Translations under genes and position numbers: made by a program
Source of the DNA: Bryum argenteum
Taxonomy: Eukaryota > Streptophyta > Bryopsida > Bryales > Bryaceae
Length of the DNA: 64,000 nucleotides
Reading direction: 5' to 3'
NCBI GenBank assembly: GCA_037043015.1
Contig: CM073324.1
Location: forward strand, 22,646,097 to 22,710,096
The notes under the pieces: model-generated
Seen by the model: only the letters and a program-made list of their open reading frames with translations
What the model was told of the DNA's origin: nothing
The model's database searches: none
Shown here: piece by piece, positions 22,983 to 34,600 of the stretch
How the letters are laid out: each line of letters starts with the position of its first letter
Numbering within the stretch: position 1 is the first letter of the stretch

Positions 22983-23920
22983 TTAACCCCTAAACTACCA
23001 AGGCCTCCGATTAGAAGATTTGCGATTTTGGGCAGCCTAAGTGAAGATTTTAAAAGTAATATTTTTGCCTAAGATTTTTACTAGATGTTCCCTATACTAC
23101 AAGGTGTATGTGGGAAAATTTGCAAAGTCAAACTCCATCTATGGAGTTTTTAAACGCAAATTTTAGTTTTCAGCCTTGGGGCAGGCTGAAAAAAACTTTT
23201 TTTTTTTTACCTTTTTTTTTTTTTTTTTTTTTTTTTGAAATCTTTTCTTGATTGATATTGTGCTTAGGTTTCCAAGTGACTCAAGTTGAAACTTTTACCA
23301 ATCCTACAAGGGCACCCTTCAAAAATTACAAGAGCTAGATTCAAAGTTTTCTTTGATATTACAATTTTTTCTTTCAAAATTTGCCAAAATTTGAGATTTT
23401 GGAATTTTTTGAGTTACTTTTTTCTTGAAATTCAAAAACTCAAGAAGGTATATACTCGCCATTCATTTTCCCCCTAAACCATATACAATAAGAGTGGTGC
23501 ATGTTTTACCAAATCCTCGATTTCTACCTTCTTCTAGTAAATAAATTGCATGAAGGTTCAAAAAGCAAAATGAGTGTCTAAAATTGTGCATGGGCGTGCT
23601 CAACTTAGTCATATACATGGGGGGAAAAAAAAAACTAGATGTTTAAGGTAATAAGCATCACGTTTTCCTTTGCACAAAGTCGACTATGTTTGCTGAAAAA
23701 AAGATTGCATCATCTTTGAATGTTATGATCTTACAAATAGCTACGATCCAACCGTTGAAATTTGAGCCACTACCTCTAATAATAATTCTCTTGAAGATCA
23801 TACGGTTGAAAGTTTCAAAAGAGTAAAAAATATTCTCACACTCCAAAGTTTACAAGGTGGTATGGAATTGCAATTTTGGAGTTTGGAGCTCACAAAACAC
23901 CATGGTCGTTTAGGGGTTAA
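22983..23920 (-). mobile_element. intact-looking family E element, 930 bp, TSD TTAA
   Basis: The element 22987-23916 lies between TTAA at 22983-22986 and 23917-23920. Ends are CCCCTAAACTACCAAGG and, from the right strand, CCCCTAAACGACCATGG. It is the cleanest copy of the family and contains no further insertion, so it acts as the empty-site reference for the nested element at 11566-11826. The T-runs near 23196-23236 are internal. Non-coding: open frames are short and shared only by repeat copies. Confidence 0.92.
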
Positions 23921-23984
23921 GGCACTCGCTAGGCTATCTAAAATGACATGTAGCCATGTTGGCTTTCTTTGCAAGTTAAATGTT

Positions 23985-24290
23985 GAATCCATACCTAAGC
24001 CTGTAATAACGATCATTCAAATATAGATTTCACATTATTGGCATGCAATGATAAAACATGCACCAAGTTTGAAAACCCATAAATAGATTGTTTTTTATGT
24101 TTTTCACTTAAGGGCATGTTATACATTCATGTGATCTTTGATGGCTCTAAAGTTTTCACCACACAAACTAGACTTTTTTTGGAACCTATCCATCAAATCT
24201 CGTCAAAACTAGATTTTGGATGAAAAACTATAGCTCTTCAAAGTTCAGCTCGTCATCTAAAGCGTTGATTGTCAACATGTCTACATGTTC
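23985..24290 (-). mobile_element. partial family M element (inverted)
   Basis: Matches the right half of 8820-9765, including the GATAAAACATGCACC stretch and the AACTATAGCTCTTCAAAG stretch near 24229. It lies head to head with the full copy that starts at 24293. Confidence 0.6.
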
Positions 24291-25201
24291 AACCCTTAAC
24301 ATCCCAAATAATGTTTTTCTACATTATTTTTGATGAAGGGAAGAAACTTTGCAAAGCTATAATTCCTTCATCCAAACTCCATTTGGACAAAATTGGGTTT
24401 TGGCCCACATCAAGTCTATTTTGTGTGGTAAAAATTAGATATTCATACAATGTGAATTCATTGCATGCATTTTAGTGAAGTCAACTTTTGGTTTTGGGTT
24501 TCTATACATTAGGCATGTATTACCATTACAAGCCAATTATGTTATCTAAATATAAAGATGGAATCTTACAACTTTTTGGTCAAAGTTAACGTTTTTTGAT
24601 CCAAATACTTTTGGTACTAAGTTTGCAATGATGTTTACACAATGAAAAAAGTGAAATTATGCATGATTTTGAAGATCAATATCTCCTTCATCCCGTTAGA
24701 TTTCAACCTTATTTTTTAGGATGGATTTCATTTGCACTCTAGGCTTGAATAAATCAATTATATTTAGTAGATAAGCCATAGATTGAGTGTAAGAGGTTTA
24801 GTCTTGGATTATTTTCCTTTTGTAGATTTTTTGCGATTCTCATCATTGCAAAGCTTTTTGTTGAGCCAAGAATCTTCATTGATCATTTTTATTTACTATT
24901 GGGATGATAAAGATAATATTGGGATGAAGGTGAACAACTTATAGTTAAAGATTTTTTCATAGGAGTAGCTTCATTGATAGAATTTTCACTCTAAAGTCTA
25001 AAGTAAAAATGATGAAATTTTGTAGCCTGTTTTGCGTACTAATAGGTTATGATTTCACAGTCTATGAGTTTTTATAACTCAAATTTTGGTCCACATGACG
25101 TACAACAAGTCTATTACAAGTTTGTACATTTGAAATCTAAATTGCATACCTTCATTTTACTTATTATTGGCTTAAAATAGGCTGGGATGTAAAGGGGTTA
25201 A
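24289..25201 (+). mobile_element. family M element, copy 4 (TTAA side at right)
   Basis: The element 24293-25197 has ends CCCTTAACATCCCAAAT and, from the right strand, CCCCTTTACATCCCAGCC. The right flank is TTAA (25198-25201) and the left flank is TCAA, one base different, so a former TTAA duplication is likely. The interior matches 5254-6224 in order, including both tandem modules. Confidence 0.78.
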
Positions 25202-25230
25202 GGGTTAAAGACAACCTTCTTCTTCTTCTT

Positions 25231-25232
<2 letters not shown>

Positions 25233-25268
<36 letters not shown>
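25233..25268. repeat. poly-T tract (36 nt)
   Basis: Unbroken run of T following a TTC-rich stretch. Confidence 0.95.
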
Positions 25269-25270
<2 letters not shown>

Positions 25271-26400
25271 CCCCTTCCTCTCTCAAAACTTTATGTGTTG
25301 TTTGCTTGATGAAAGAGAGATTCAATAATTACGAATTGCAAGGGATTCATAGGACACTCCTCTCTCTCGCTCTTGCCCCCCAAAGCTCAACCTCATTTTG
25401 ATATTTCTTTACATTTCATTATATCTTTGAAAAGGCAATGCTTCTTTTTTATCACTTATTAAAGCAAGGATAGTATTTGAAACTCGCCTATTGCTCCCCT
25501 CTTACGCACGGTTGCTTGATTGACTTCAATTGCCGCTATACTTTATTAACGGTGCTTCAACGTTTGTTCTCTTTAATCTCCAACTCGAGGGTCCTTGACC
25601 AAGGGCCTAAAAGCACGTAAGGGTTGATGTATCCTCCCAAATATTTTCTTTAATCTCTAATTGTATAGAATTCGATGTATATTGCTTGTAGTTTAACATA
25701 TCATCCAAATACACACAATGCTACTTTGTATTGAAGCCTTAGATGTTTTCACATGCCAATCTTCTTGTTCTTAGATTTAGAGGTTTTTACCAACGTCATG
25801 CACAGAAGGTGGTGACTTGACCTTCTTGTCAGCTCCAAAGAAAATTTGCCAAGACACTGCAAAAGATGATAGTAATAGAGCAACATCACTACGCTGAATG
25901 GGGACATTTTGTCAATGAACAAAATGAAATTGAAAGATTCTGAGCGGCTTGTACAGTAATTTTATTGCATGCATGAACACTCAACAACCACCTATGTATG
26001 ATTCAGAAGTCATTGTTGAGAGACAATGGAATATTTGAAATGTCATGTGACTAGAACCTTCTATTTGAAAATCCAACAAAATCTAACATGTACCAAACAA
26101 TACATCTAATCCATCTACTTGAAAAATCTTCAAAAAAGTAGACATGCACCAATTAATACAACCTTCTATTTGACATATCTTACAAATCAATCTAACATAA
26201 ATCACCAATACAGATTCCAACATGAAAATTACAAATATCACCACATGAGAAAGTAAATGAGAAAGTAATCACTATTTATTTGAAAGAACCACTCTTGCTC
26301 CAACTCTACTACATGTATCTCATATCACAAGGACCTTCATAATTTTACTTATTATTTTGAACACCCAAAACTACACGCCCACCAACCCCATTGCCACCTT

Positions 26401-27474
26401 GAAACACTAAAATCACAATCTATTACTCTACCAAACTATCTCCAATTGTGTAATAAACACTAAGAGTTGGATTTTCATAGTTTTTTGAGCATGTCAAAAT
26501 GTCAAATGTAGAGGATCTTTTTAACACAATATTCTATCTCATTTGATAGTTTGAAGATTTTCTAGATTGTCAACAATGATTCCGTGAATTGTGTACGTAG
26601 GGGGTTGTTAAGATATGCCGACATAAACAAGAACAAGGTGGGAATAGTCCAAGAAAAACATTGAGCAACAACAAGAAATTGTTGTTGCTCAATGTTTTTG
26701 ACTTCCATGCAAATGTCTCCATTCAACTCAAAGAAGTTGCACTATCCCTTTCGTCTTTCTAGAGGGGCAAAGAAAAATGCTTGCGCTTTAGAAGATCAAT
26801 GTTATGAAATATTTCAAAATACTATGTTTTTTAGGGTATTTTTTTCCATCACACAATTGTTTTTTTTTAAAAGTCTATTCCAAAGTCAAAAAAATTTCCT
26901 TGATTTAATTACTCATCTCGTTGTCTGAACCTCTCTCTCCTTTCTTCTTCTTTCTTTCTTTTTATTTTTTTATTTTTTTATTTTTTCATTTTTTTTACAT
27001 ATGGTAGCTGTCGATTTTTTGACAATATGAACATATTTCAATTCATTACACCAATGGAAAGGTGGTCTAAGTAAAGCCACCACTAAAGCCATAGCTGAGA
27101 GCCATAGTGGCACTTCAAAGCCATATCGTGCCACTATAACTTCACTCGTGGCTTTATATGGACTGCCTTTTCACTAATGTTGAGTTTTGCAAAGTCTACG
27201 TACACAATGAGCAAAACACACCCAATGTTTGTCGCTAAATGTGGCAAATCTTGTCCCTTTAGCCAAGCCGTTGAGAAAACTTTTACGCCATTTCCACTAA
27301 CCAATACCATCCGCCATTGAGCAGCTAACAGACTCGCTAAGTGTAGCCAGAGAGGAGGGGTTGCTAAATGTTGCACCTTTTTGAATCCACATCCTTTTCC
27401 AATGGACGCTAAATGACCTTCCTATATTTTGCCTCTCACCATACTTTGACAAAATTCAAAGGTACTTGTAATTC
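26401..27474. other. gene-free repeat DNA
   Basis: No gene recognised. About 26885-27230 is a direct repeat of 28925-29215, and a short perfect hairpin (ATAGTGGCAC with its complement, near 27105-27140) lies in it. Confidence 0.55.
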
Positions 27475-27765
27475 AAAAGTTTTGAGATTTCTCAAAAGAC
27501 AAAGAAGGCTTTTGAAAAGTAAGTTAATTCAAAGTAAGCAACGCGTATAAGTGAATTTGGATAGGTAACAAGGTTGTAGCAGGGCACCACTACCTCTCAT
27601 GTCTCGAGTGGCAAGCCGCCGAAGGTAGCATGTCTTATGGTGAGTCCGTTGGAAAAAGAAAATAGGTTTTGCCGGTCTTGTTCATTTACCCTGTCCTTAG
27701 GTTCGACAAAATAACATCATCAATTCAAAATTTACTTTTAAATTTCTTTTATATGATTCACATTC
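27475..27765 (+). repeat. left arm of a 7-kb-spaced inverted repeat
   Basis: This arm is the reverse complement of about 34290-34600. Shared blocks are ACGCGTATAAGTGAATTTGG, GAGTGGCAAGCCGCC, TTTGCCGGTCTTGTTC and AAATAACATCATCAATTC. The arms enclose about 6.5 kb. They may be the long terminal inverted repeats of a large DNA element, but no matching target duplication or transposase was found. Confidence 0.7.
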
Positions 27766-28727
27766 TTTAACAGTTACTTGTGTATTTTTTTGCACCAAAT
27801 TTTCATGTTCATGTCTCCGAAGTTTATATATTTAAACTCTATGTGACCACTTATCAGTTATATAAGCAAAGGCCCGTGAATGATGCACTAACACACGAAC
27901 ACACGGACACACGAACATATGCACCCCATCTTTACTCAAGATATTACACTTTTGTAATATCACACCTCTATAATGTTGAGAATAGACATCATAGAATGAG
28001 ATTTGATTCTGAAATAGAATACTTTATTTTGGATGAGAGGTCCCTCATTCTTGATTCTCCATCCCTCCTTATTAGTTTCCATATCTCATTCCCCGTTCTC
28101 CCATTTTTTCTATTGGTAAGCTACTTATAAGTATTCACCTAACCCATGATCACTTATTATTCATATAATAGACTTGTATTGAGATTATTATGTATTTATG
28201 ATGAAGTATGTACTTATTATATCGCTAACCTCTCTCTCATTGACAACACTATTATGTGCATTTTTATTTTATTTTTCAAAATGGAACAAATTTGTGTTAT
28301 TCTTTCAAATATTGACACGCGCACCTTGAACGCAATGGAATGAGAATGGAAGTGGGTGGCCCATGCAATGATTTCATGTGGAGATGTGTATCCAACACCA
28401 ACCACTTTGCATAATTTGCAAAGCCACTACAGACAATCTTTTTATATTGTTGGTGAGATAGAATCTCTAAATCGTCAGTGGCAGTGGCAGTGGCAGACAA
28501 TGCTTTTTATTGTCAGTGGGATAAGATTTTCAATCCCACTATCTTACATGCACCAAACAAAGTTCCACGAGCTCTTTCAAGTTGTCAGCACATAGAATCT
28601 TGAAACTGTCGATGAAATAAAAACTTCCAATTCAGCAATCCCACGATCTGACATGCACCAAACAGTTAAGATTCTAAACTATACACATTTAATTCTAAAT
28701 ATCAAGTTAGTCAACAGCTGAATAGTC

Positions 28728-28858
28728 ACACACACACCTTGTAGTATAACAAGCACGTAATAAAAATCTTAGGCAAGAAGATTACTTTTAACCCTTGCAA
28801 TTAACCTTGCCAAGATCACCAAAACCACTTTTTACATGCTTGATCCTTTAAGGGTTAA
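28728..28858 (+). mobile_element. family E right-end fragment
   Basis: About 130 bp that match the right end of family E: the CCTTGTAGTATAA stretch, AATCTTAGGCAA, and an end reading CCTTTAAGGGTTAA at 28846-28859. The rest of the element is missing. Confidence 0.6.
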
Positions 28859-28859
28859 A

Positions 28860-31800
28860 CAATGAATTGGGGGGTGGTTGCAAATTGTAGTCAAAAAATC
28901 TAATGGATTTTTTTTGGTATAGATTGCACTTTTTTAAATGAGCTTCCTCGGCATTATATTTTAATTACTCATCTCATCATATGAACCAAAAAATAATTCA
29001 CAACATATGGTTGCTAATGATATTTTGACAATAAGAACATATTGCAATTCATTACACTAATGGAAAAATGGTCTAAGTAAACCACTAATAAAGCCATAGC
29101 GGCACTTCAAAGCCATATCCTCCCACTATGACTTCACTCGTGGCTTTATTCGGACCACCTTTTCACTAATGTTGAGTTTTGCAAAGTCTACACAATACCC
29201 CTCAGGAGCAAAGCACACTTGGAAGTTGCTCGTACCACAACCCAACCTGCTTCATGGCTCTTACACGTATAAGTAACATCTCATCGAACCAGTTACAAAG
29301 ATTTCCAAATTATTTTAGAGGTCAATTATATCAAAAAAAGAAAAAAGATAAAAAAGATAAAAAAGAAAAAAAAAGATAATTGAGTGAGAACGGGTTAAGA
29401 TGGTCATGACACCAAAAAGTGCTTACACAGTTTGGGAAATAATTTCATCCTTACATACTAATATCCTATAGTTTCCATGTCCAGCTCGTTTTACGCGAAA
29501 CTATTCGAGCAATTGTCTCATTTTACATCGAGAATACAAATTTACTTATAATGTTCCATTAGTTTTCAGCCGGTGTTTTCAAGAATCAACCGGCTAATGG
29601 GTTATTTCCATCGGCTAATAATGAACTAGCCGTAGGTTTTTCCCGATCATTGAGTTAGAATGGAGCGCTCTTACCACACTAAAAAGTTGCAATGCTTAGT
29701 GAAAAGAACTTGGCATGGAATACATGTGTAGAATGAGCTCCATAGAAAATCTTTTCTTTTCATTTTCCTAGAAAACCCCTTATTTCCAGCTAGTACCTCC
29801 TCCTCACATGTCTATTAATAAACTATTATTCTATTGGGGCTACTAGGGGTTGACACTATTTGCAAATAATTTAAAGCCTGTCAAGAGATGATGATTCTCA
29901 ATATTCTTGGGAATCATGGCATCCGTCCAAATTCTCTAATTACCTTTCATTAAAAAATGTAATAGAAAAGTCTTATTGTGATTGTTTATGAATTTGTAGT
30001 TGGATCACACTTTTATATTCTATGTTGTTCAAGGGGACAAGATCTTTGTTAAAGAGTGTTATAAATATTTTTGGGAATTGGGGTTAGAGAAAGCAAAATT
30101 CTTTTGTTTTTGTTTTTGGAATTGGGGTTTGTGACTATGTGATGAATCTTCATTGATTTTTGAGTTTGGGGTTTATTTGGCCGTTCATGGTATTATTTGG
30201 AATTAGAGTTTGTGAGTATGCTACATGGTGATGGCTCTTCGTGAAGTTTTGGAAGTGTTAAACTATAACAAGTAGGGGCAACCTTTTGACGAGGAACCAA
30301 CTAGCGGGGAAAAAAAAAGCACTTACTTGACCAAGGTTACCGGAGTAGAAGTAATATCTTGTATATGAGGAATCTCACTTTTTTTCATATTTTTAACGTA
30401 TTTGAGATATTCTGATCATGGGTCTTTGTAAGTACGATAAAATTATTTCTAATTACATATAATTTGAGGCAAGTGCATATAGAGGATTTGAAAGTACAAG
30501 AATATCCTTGTATTCTAATAACCATGCACTTGACCTTATTGTACTAAAATTTCTGAAAACCTCTTATATTGATAATCCTTTTATAACAAGCAAAAGAATG
30601 CAAGTTTTGCAAATGATTCATCTATTGAGCAAGATCGCATATATCCTCGGTTAAAAAATTATAAAAAGGGACTTAGAAATTTGATAGTATGAGAGTTTAT
30701 CAAATTTGATATTTTTGTAGACTTATACACATATTGGTAAGAATTTACAATCCATACCAAAAAGTTACACTACTCCTTATTGATTCAAGTTACATTGATT
30801 TTTAAAAAGCTTTTAAATGCAGCCCTTTACAGTCTTTGATCATAGATTTCTTCGATATTATATACAAATATAACTTTACAGGGCTTAGACAACTCCAATG
30901 AAGTTCTTTATGATTATACATATTTGTTCAGACATAATTAAAGGTAGTAGATCAAAATTAAGAAAGCGCATAACTTTTGAAACTCTTGCTTGGATCACTA
31001 GCTTAAGCTAATAATGGTGGACGCTTACAATTTGCTTGAAAATCAATCTAAATTTGCATGCCAAAGAGGTGTAGGTTAGCGACTTAGCACCAATGAGCAA
31101 GACTTAGCACACAAAGAGGGAACTAGGAAAAAGGAAAACTATTTATGACCAATAAAAGCTTGGGCACAATTAATCTCCTATTTCCTTTGAAGGTCCATAA
31201 CTTACCTACTAAATCTTATAAAGATTAGAAAATGTGAGAATTGTTTTGAATGAAGATTGTACATCTATCTATTTATTTAATTTGAATCTTTGTTTTGTAA
31301 GTTTTATCAATCGGATCTAGGGGCTGCTAGTTGGATTGGGTGGGAAAGGTGTAACTTAGAGCAAGTAGTTTTTTAAGGGGTGTAGGCACTAGTTGGATTG
31401 TAAATACAAGGAAAAAATTGCAAGATATTGAATTTTGAGGTATTTACAATCACAAGAAGTGGGAGATATTACAAAAATGATATACTTTTAATTTTTATTG
31501 AAAATAAGTTACACCCATCCTTGCAAAATTCATATTGTTTGGAGTCACATAGAAATTACTAAAAATCTAAACTTGAACTATTGAGCTTTACAACTTGTCT
31601 TTTTAGGTGAATATAGGTTTGATTAATGCATACTTGGAGACTATAGAAAGCCCTCAAGGAGACAAGGTACAAATAAGGACATACGTCAAATTGTGAAGCA
31701 GATTGAAGTGACAATTAGACTTAAATGGCTTTGAATTGGAAGGGGACACGAACACAAAGATTAACCAGGAGAGGGAGATTAACTTTAATAGGAACATGAA

Positions 31801-33680
31801 TGGGATGGTTGGGTATGGGGACCTTTGATGACAAGTAATTATGTGGGTGTGGCAACTCTAAAGGTCATGCTAATATAACATGAATTAACCAAATAAAAAG
31901 TATAAACATGCTATATAAGATTATTTTCCAAAATTGACATATTTTCAATACATTCATTTATCCTAGTTTCTAATTGAAGAGGATTAGTCATTTTGAGAGC
32001 TTATACATAAGAATTTATATCAAAACTAAATGCAACATAATAGTAGTTTGAGTCTTTAAGTAAAAAGAAGAAAAACATTTTCTATTATGATTGATCTTGT
32101 TAGTTGATTCTTAACACCTCTTTCAACCATCTTCTTATGGATTGGGAATTTCAAAGGGTTGCCTTCCTAAAGCCATAATAATTCTCAAAAGTTGTTTAAT
32201 GTAGGGTTGAAATTTGATGAGTCTAGTTTCATCTTCAGTTTATACAACTCTTTTTTTGGCCTTACGGTTTTCTTTTGTCTATAAGCGTCCAAACACAATT
32301 AGGGCAAGATCTATTGAATGGGCACATTGGAGGGGAAATTCTATATCAATTTATTATTTATTAGTATGCACTGAACAACAATTTCAATTTCCCACTATTT
32401 TAAATATGATAGAAGGGCAAGGAGGGTGTAAAGTTCACATGAGATTCTCCTCATCAATCACAATATTGTTAGTCAAGAAATATATTCTGCGTACACAAAT
32501 GTGCTTGTGAAATGGAGATGCTGGTTATAAATGGTTGCTGCTTAGTTTAGTGTGTCTTGGAGTGAGTCATATAGAGAATTCCTTTAAGCAATCATTCAAT
32601 ACAAACTTGTCCAGATGATCATCATGATTTCTAATTTGTTCTTAAATTGATGTGTTAAGTATCTTTACACATTGCAAGCCTCACAAATAGCTTTATAGAC
32701 CTCCAATGAGTCAACAATAAATAAGATTGTTTATATAACTATTCTCAATATAGGCCATGTTTTTTACTATTAATGAAGTCATAATGATTGCTAAAAGTCA
32801 AATGCCTCGAATAGTTTAGGCATAAATTTTTCTTCATATGCATAAATCTCCTTATCTTTAGGATAAAATAGATTAATTTTTTATTATTACTCATATTGAA
32901 AAGTGGTGTTCTTCATGTCAAAATCTCATTTTCAAAAGTTGACATGACTTACGGGTTTTTGAATACTTCCTCCTTGGTGAGTTAAAGGTATATATACATA
33001 ATGTTACCCTCATAGGACCTATCAACTTCAAAGAAATGCTTGATTATTCACATGGTGGTATGCTAAATTTCTTAGACAAAAGTTCGTTCCAAATAACAAG
33101 AAAGGCATGTAAAGTATTGTTGGCTTAGAATTCCAAATTGTGGAAATATGCCTCACTACCTCTTTTACATGTGAAATTATAATAATAAAGAAGAACTTGA
33201 AGAAAGAGAAAAATCTCACTTTTTAATCATGTTGTTGGGATTTTGAGCTCTCAAAAACACATGGAATTCTAGGGGCAATGTAGAAGTTCATGTATTCGAA
33301 GTTAGAAAGGCAACCCAAGCTTATACATTCCTATTTGTATAAGTATTGCAACATTGGTTATAATTGCTTGTATGTCCGTGTTAATCTTGCTACTTCTATA
33401 CTTTATATTTGCCAGTGTTATTACGTGTATAAATGACCCATTTGAAAGTTTATGCCATTTTCACCATGGTAGTAGATTTAGAAGAGAAATGGGTGGGTGA
33501 GATTTGCTACTTTATACTTTTGAATATTGATAGAGTTTATTTGGTCTTTTATGCTCTAAAATTTTTATTTTGAAAGATTTAGTGTTAAATTAGCCGTAAT
33601 TGAATGTGGTTTAAGTTTTTCTTATTCAGTCGTTGACTAGATTGAGATTTGAAAATAAAGGCAATGTGTATACTTTAGAA
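28860..33680. other. gene-free AT-rich DNA
   Basis: No gene recognised in about 4.8 kb. The part 28925-29215 is a direct repeat of 26885-27230. The remainder shows no tandem or dispersed repeat that I could trace elsewhere in the window, and the longest open frame is under 100 codons. Confidence 0.6.
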
Positions 33681-34160
33681 GCACAATTATTTGGTGCATG
33701 TCAGATCGTGGGATTGTTGAATTGGACGTTTTTATTCCATCTCAATCTACAGATTAAAGATTATAGATTACAGATTATAGATTACAGATTACAGATTACA
33801 GATTACAGACAGATTACAGACAATTTACAGATTCTATCTTTTGACAATTTGAAGGATTTGTTTGGTGTGTGTCAGATTGTGGGATTGTTGAATTAGAAGC
33901 TTTTTTTTCCATCGACAATTATAATATTCTACCTACTGACACTTTAAAGGAGTTGTTTGGTGCACGTCAGATCGTGGGATTGTTGAATTGGAAGTTTTTT
34001 ATCGATCGACAATTTCAAAATTCCAGTTGGTGACAATCTAGAGAAGTTGTTTGGTGCATGTCAGATCATGGGATTGTTGAATTGGAAGTTTTTATTCCAT
34101 CGACAAACTTTTATAAAAGAAAATTGGAAATTTTTATTCCATCGACAAAAAATTTACCTT
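33680..34160 (+). repeat. about 110-bp tandem repeat, four diverged units
   Basis: Units each contain a TTTGGTGCATGTCAGATCG-like core followed by GGGATTGTTGAATTGGAAG (near 33690, 33865, 33955 and 34050). An inverted, diverged set of the same units lies at about 28480-28690 near the other side of the 7-kb inverted-repeat block. Subterminal repeats of this kind are common in large plant DNA transposons, though assignment here is inference. Confidence 0.7.
33750..33832. repeat. heptamer (GATTACA)n microsatellite
   Basis: About ten units of GATTACA or its one-base variant GATTATA, inside the first tandem unit above. Confidence 0.9.
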
Positions 34161-34289
34161 ATTATTCATATAATATACTTATTCATTGAGAATATATGTT
34201 CTCATGATAAAGTATATATTTATCATATTCCCACCCTTTTTCTCATTAACAACAAAACTATTTTTTGCAAGTTTTTATTAAAAGAAATT

Positions 34290-34600
34290 TAAAAGTGAAT
34301 TTGGAATTGATGATGTTATTTTCTCAAACCTAAGGGCATTGCCAAAGGACAAGTTTAAAGAACAAGACCGGCAAACCATATTTTTCTTTTCCAGTTGTCG
34401 GAAAGGCTAAAAGAACAAGACCGGCAAACTCTTTTCCGACTTGCTATAGGACATGCTACCTTTGGCGGCTTGCCACTCAAGACGCACCGGAGGTAGCGGC
34501 GTGCTACAACCTTGTTACCTATCCAAATTCACTTATACGCGTCCTTTACTTCAATTTAACTTCACTTTTCAGAGATCTTATTCTATCCTAGACACCCCAC
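34290..34600 (-). repeat. right arm of the 7-kb-spaced inverted repeat
   Basis: Reverse complement of 27475-27765. The outer limit is placed at about 34600, where the sequence joins the S1 duplication. Confidence 0.7.

Larger units (their letters stand above)
20555..26400 (+). repeat. segmental duplication S2, copy 2, heavily interrupted
   Basis: Collinear with 13800-16700. Relative to that copy it has gained the insertion at about 21598-21888, the block at 22098-22822, the family E element 22987-23916, two family M pieces (23985-24290 and 24293-25197) and a long poly-T run. The duplicate pair therefore gives an insertion history. Confidence 0.78.

Noticed and set aside
11286-23920. Interstitial telomere repeats, because CCCTAAA and TTTAGGG occur many times
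   Set aside because: Each is a single unit at the end of an inverted-repeat element beside TTAA, never a tandem run.
26885-29215. Direct repeats at 26885-27230 and 28925-29215 as LTRs of an element
   Set aside because: No TG...CA ends, primer site, target duplication or coding domains were found, and the similarity is patchy.
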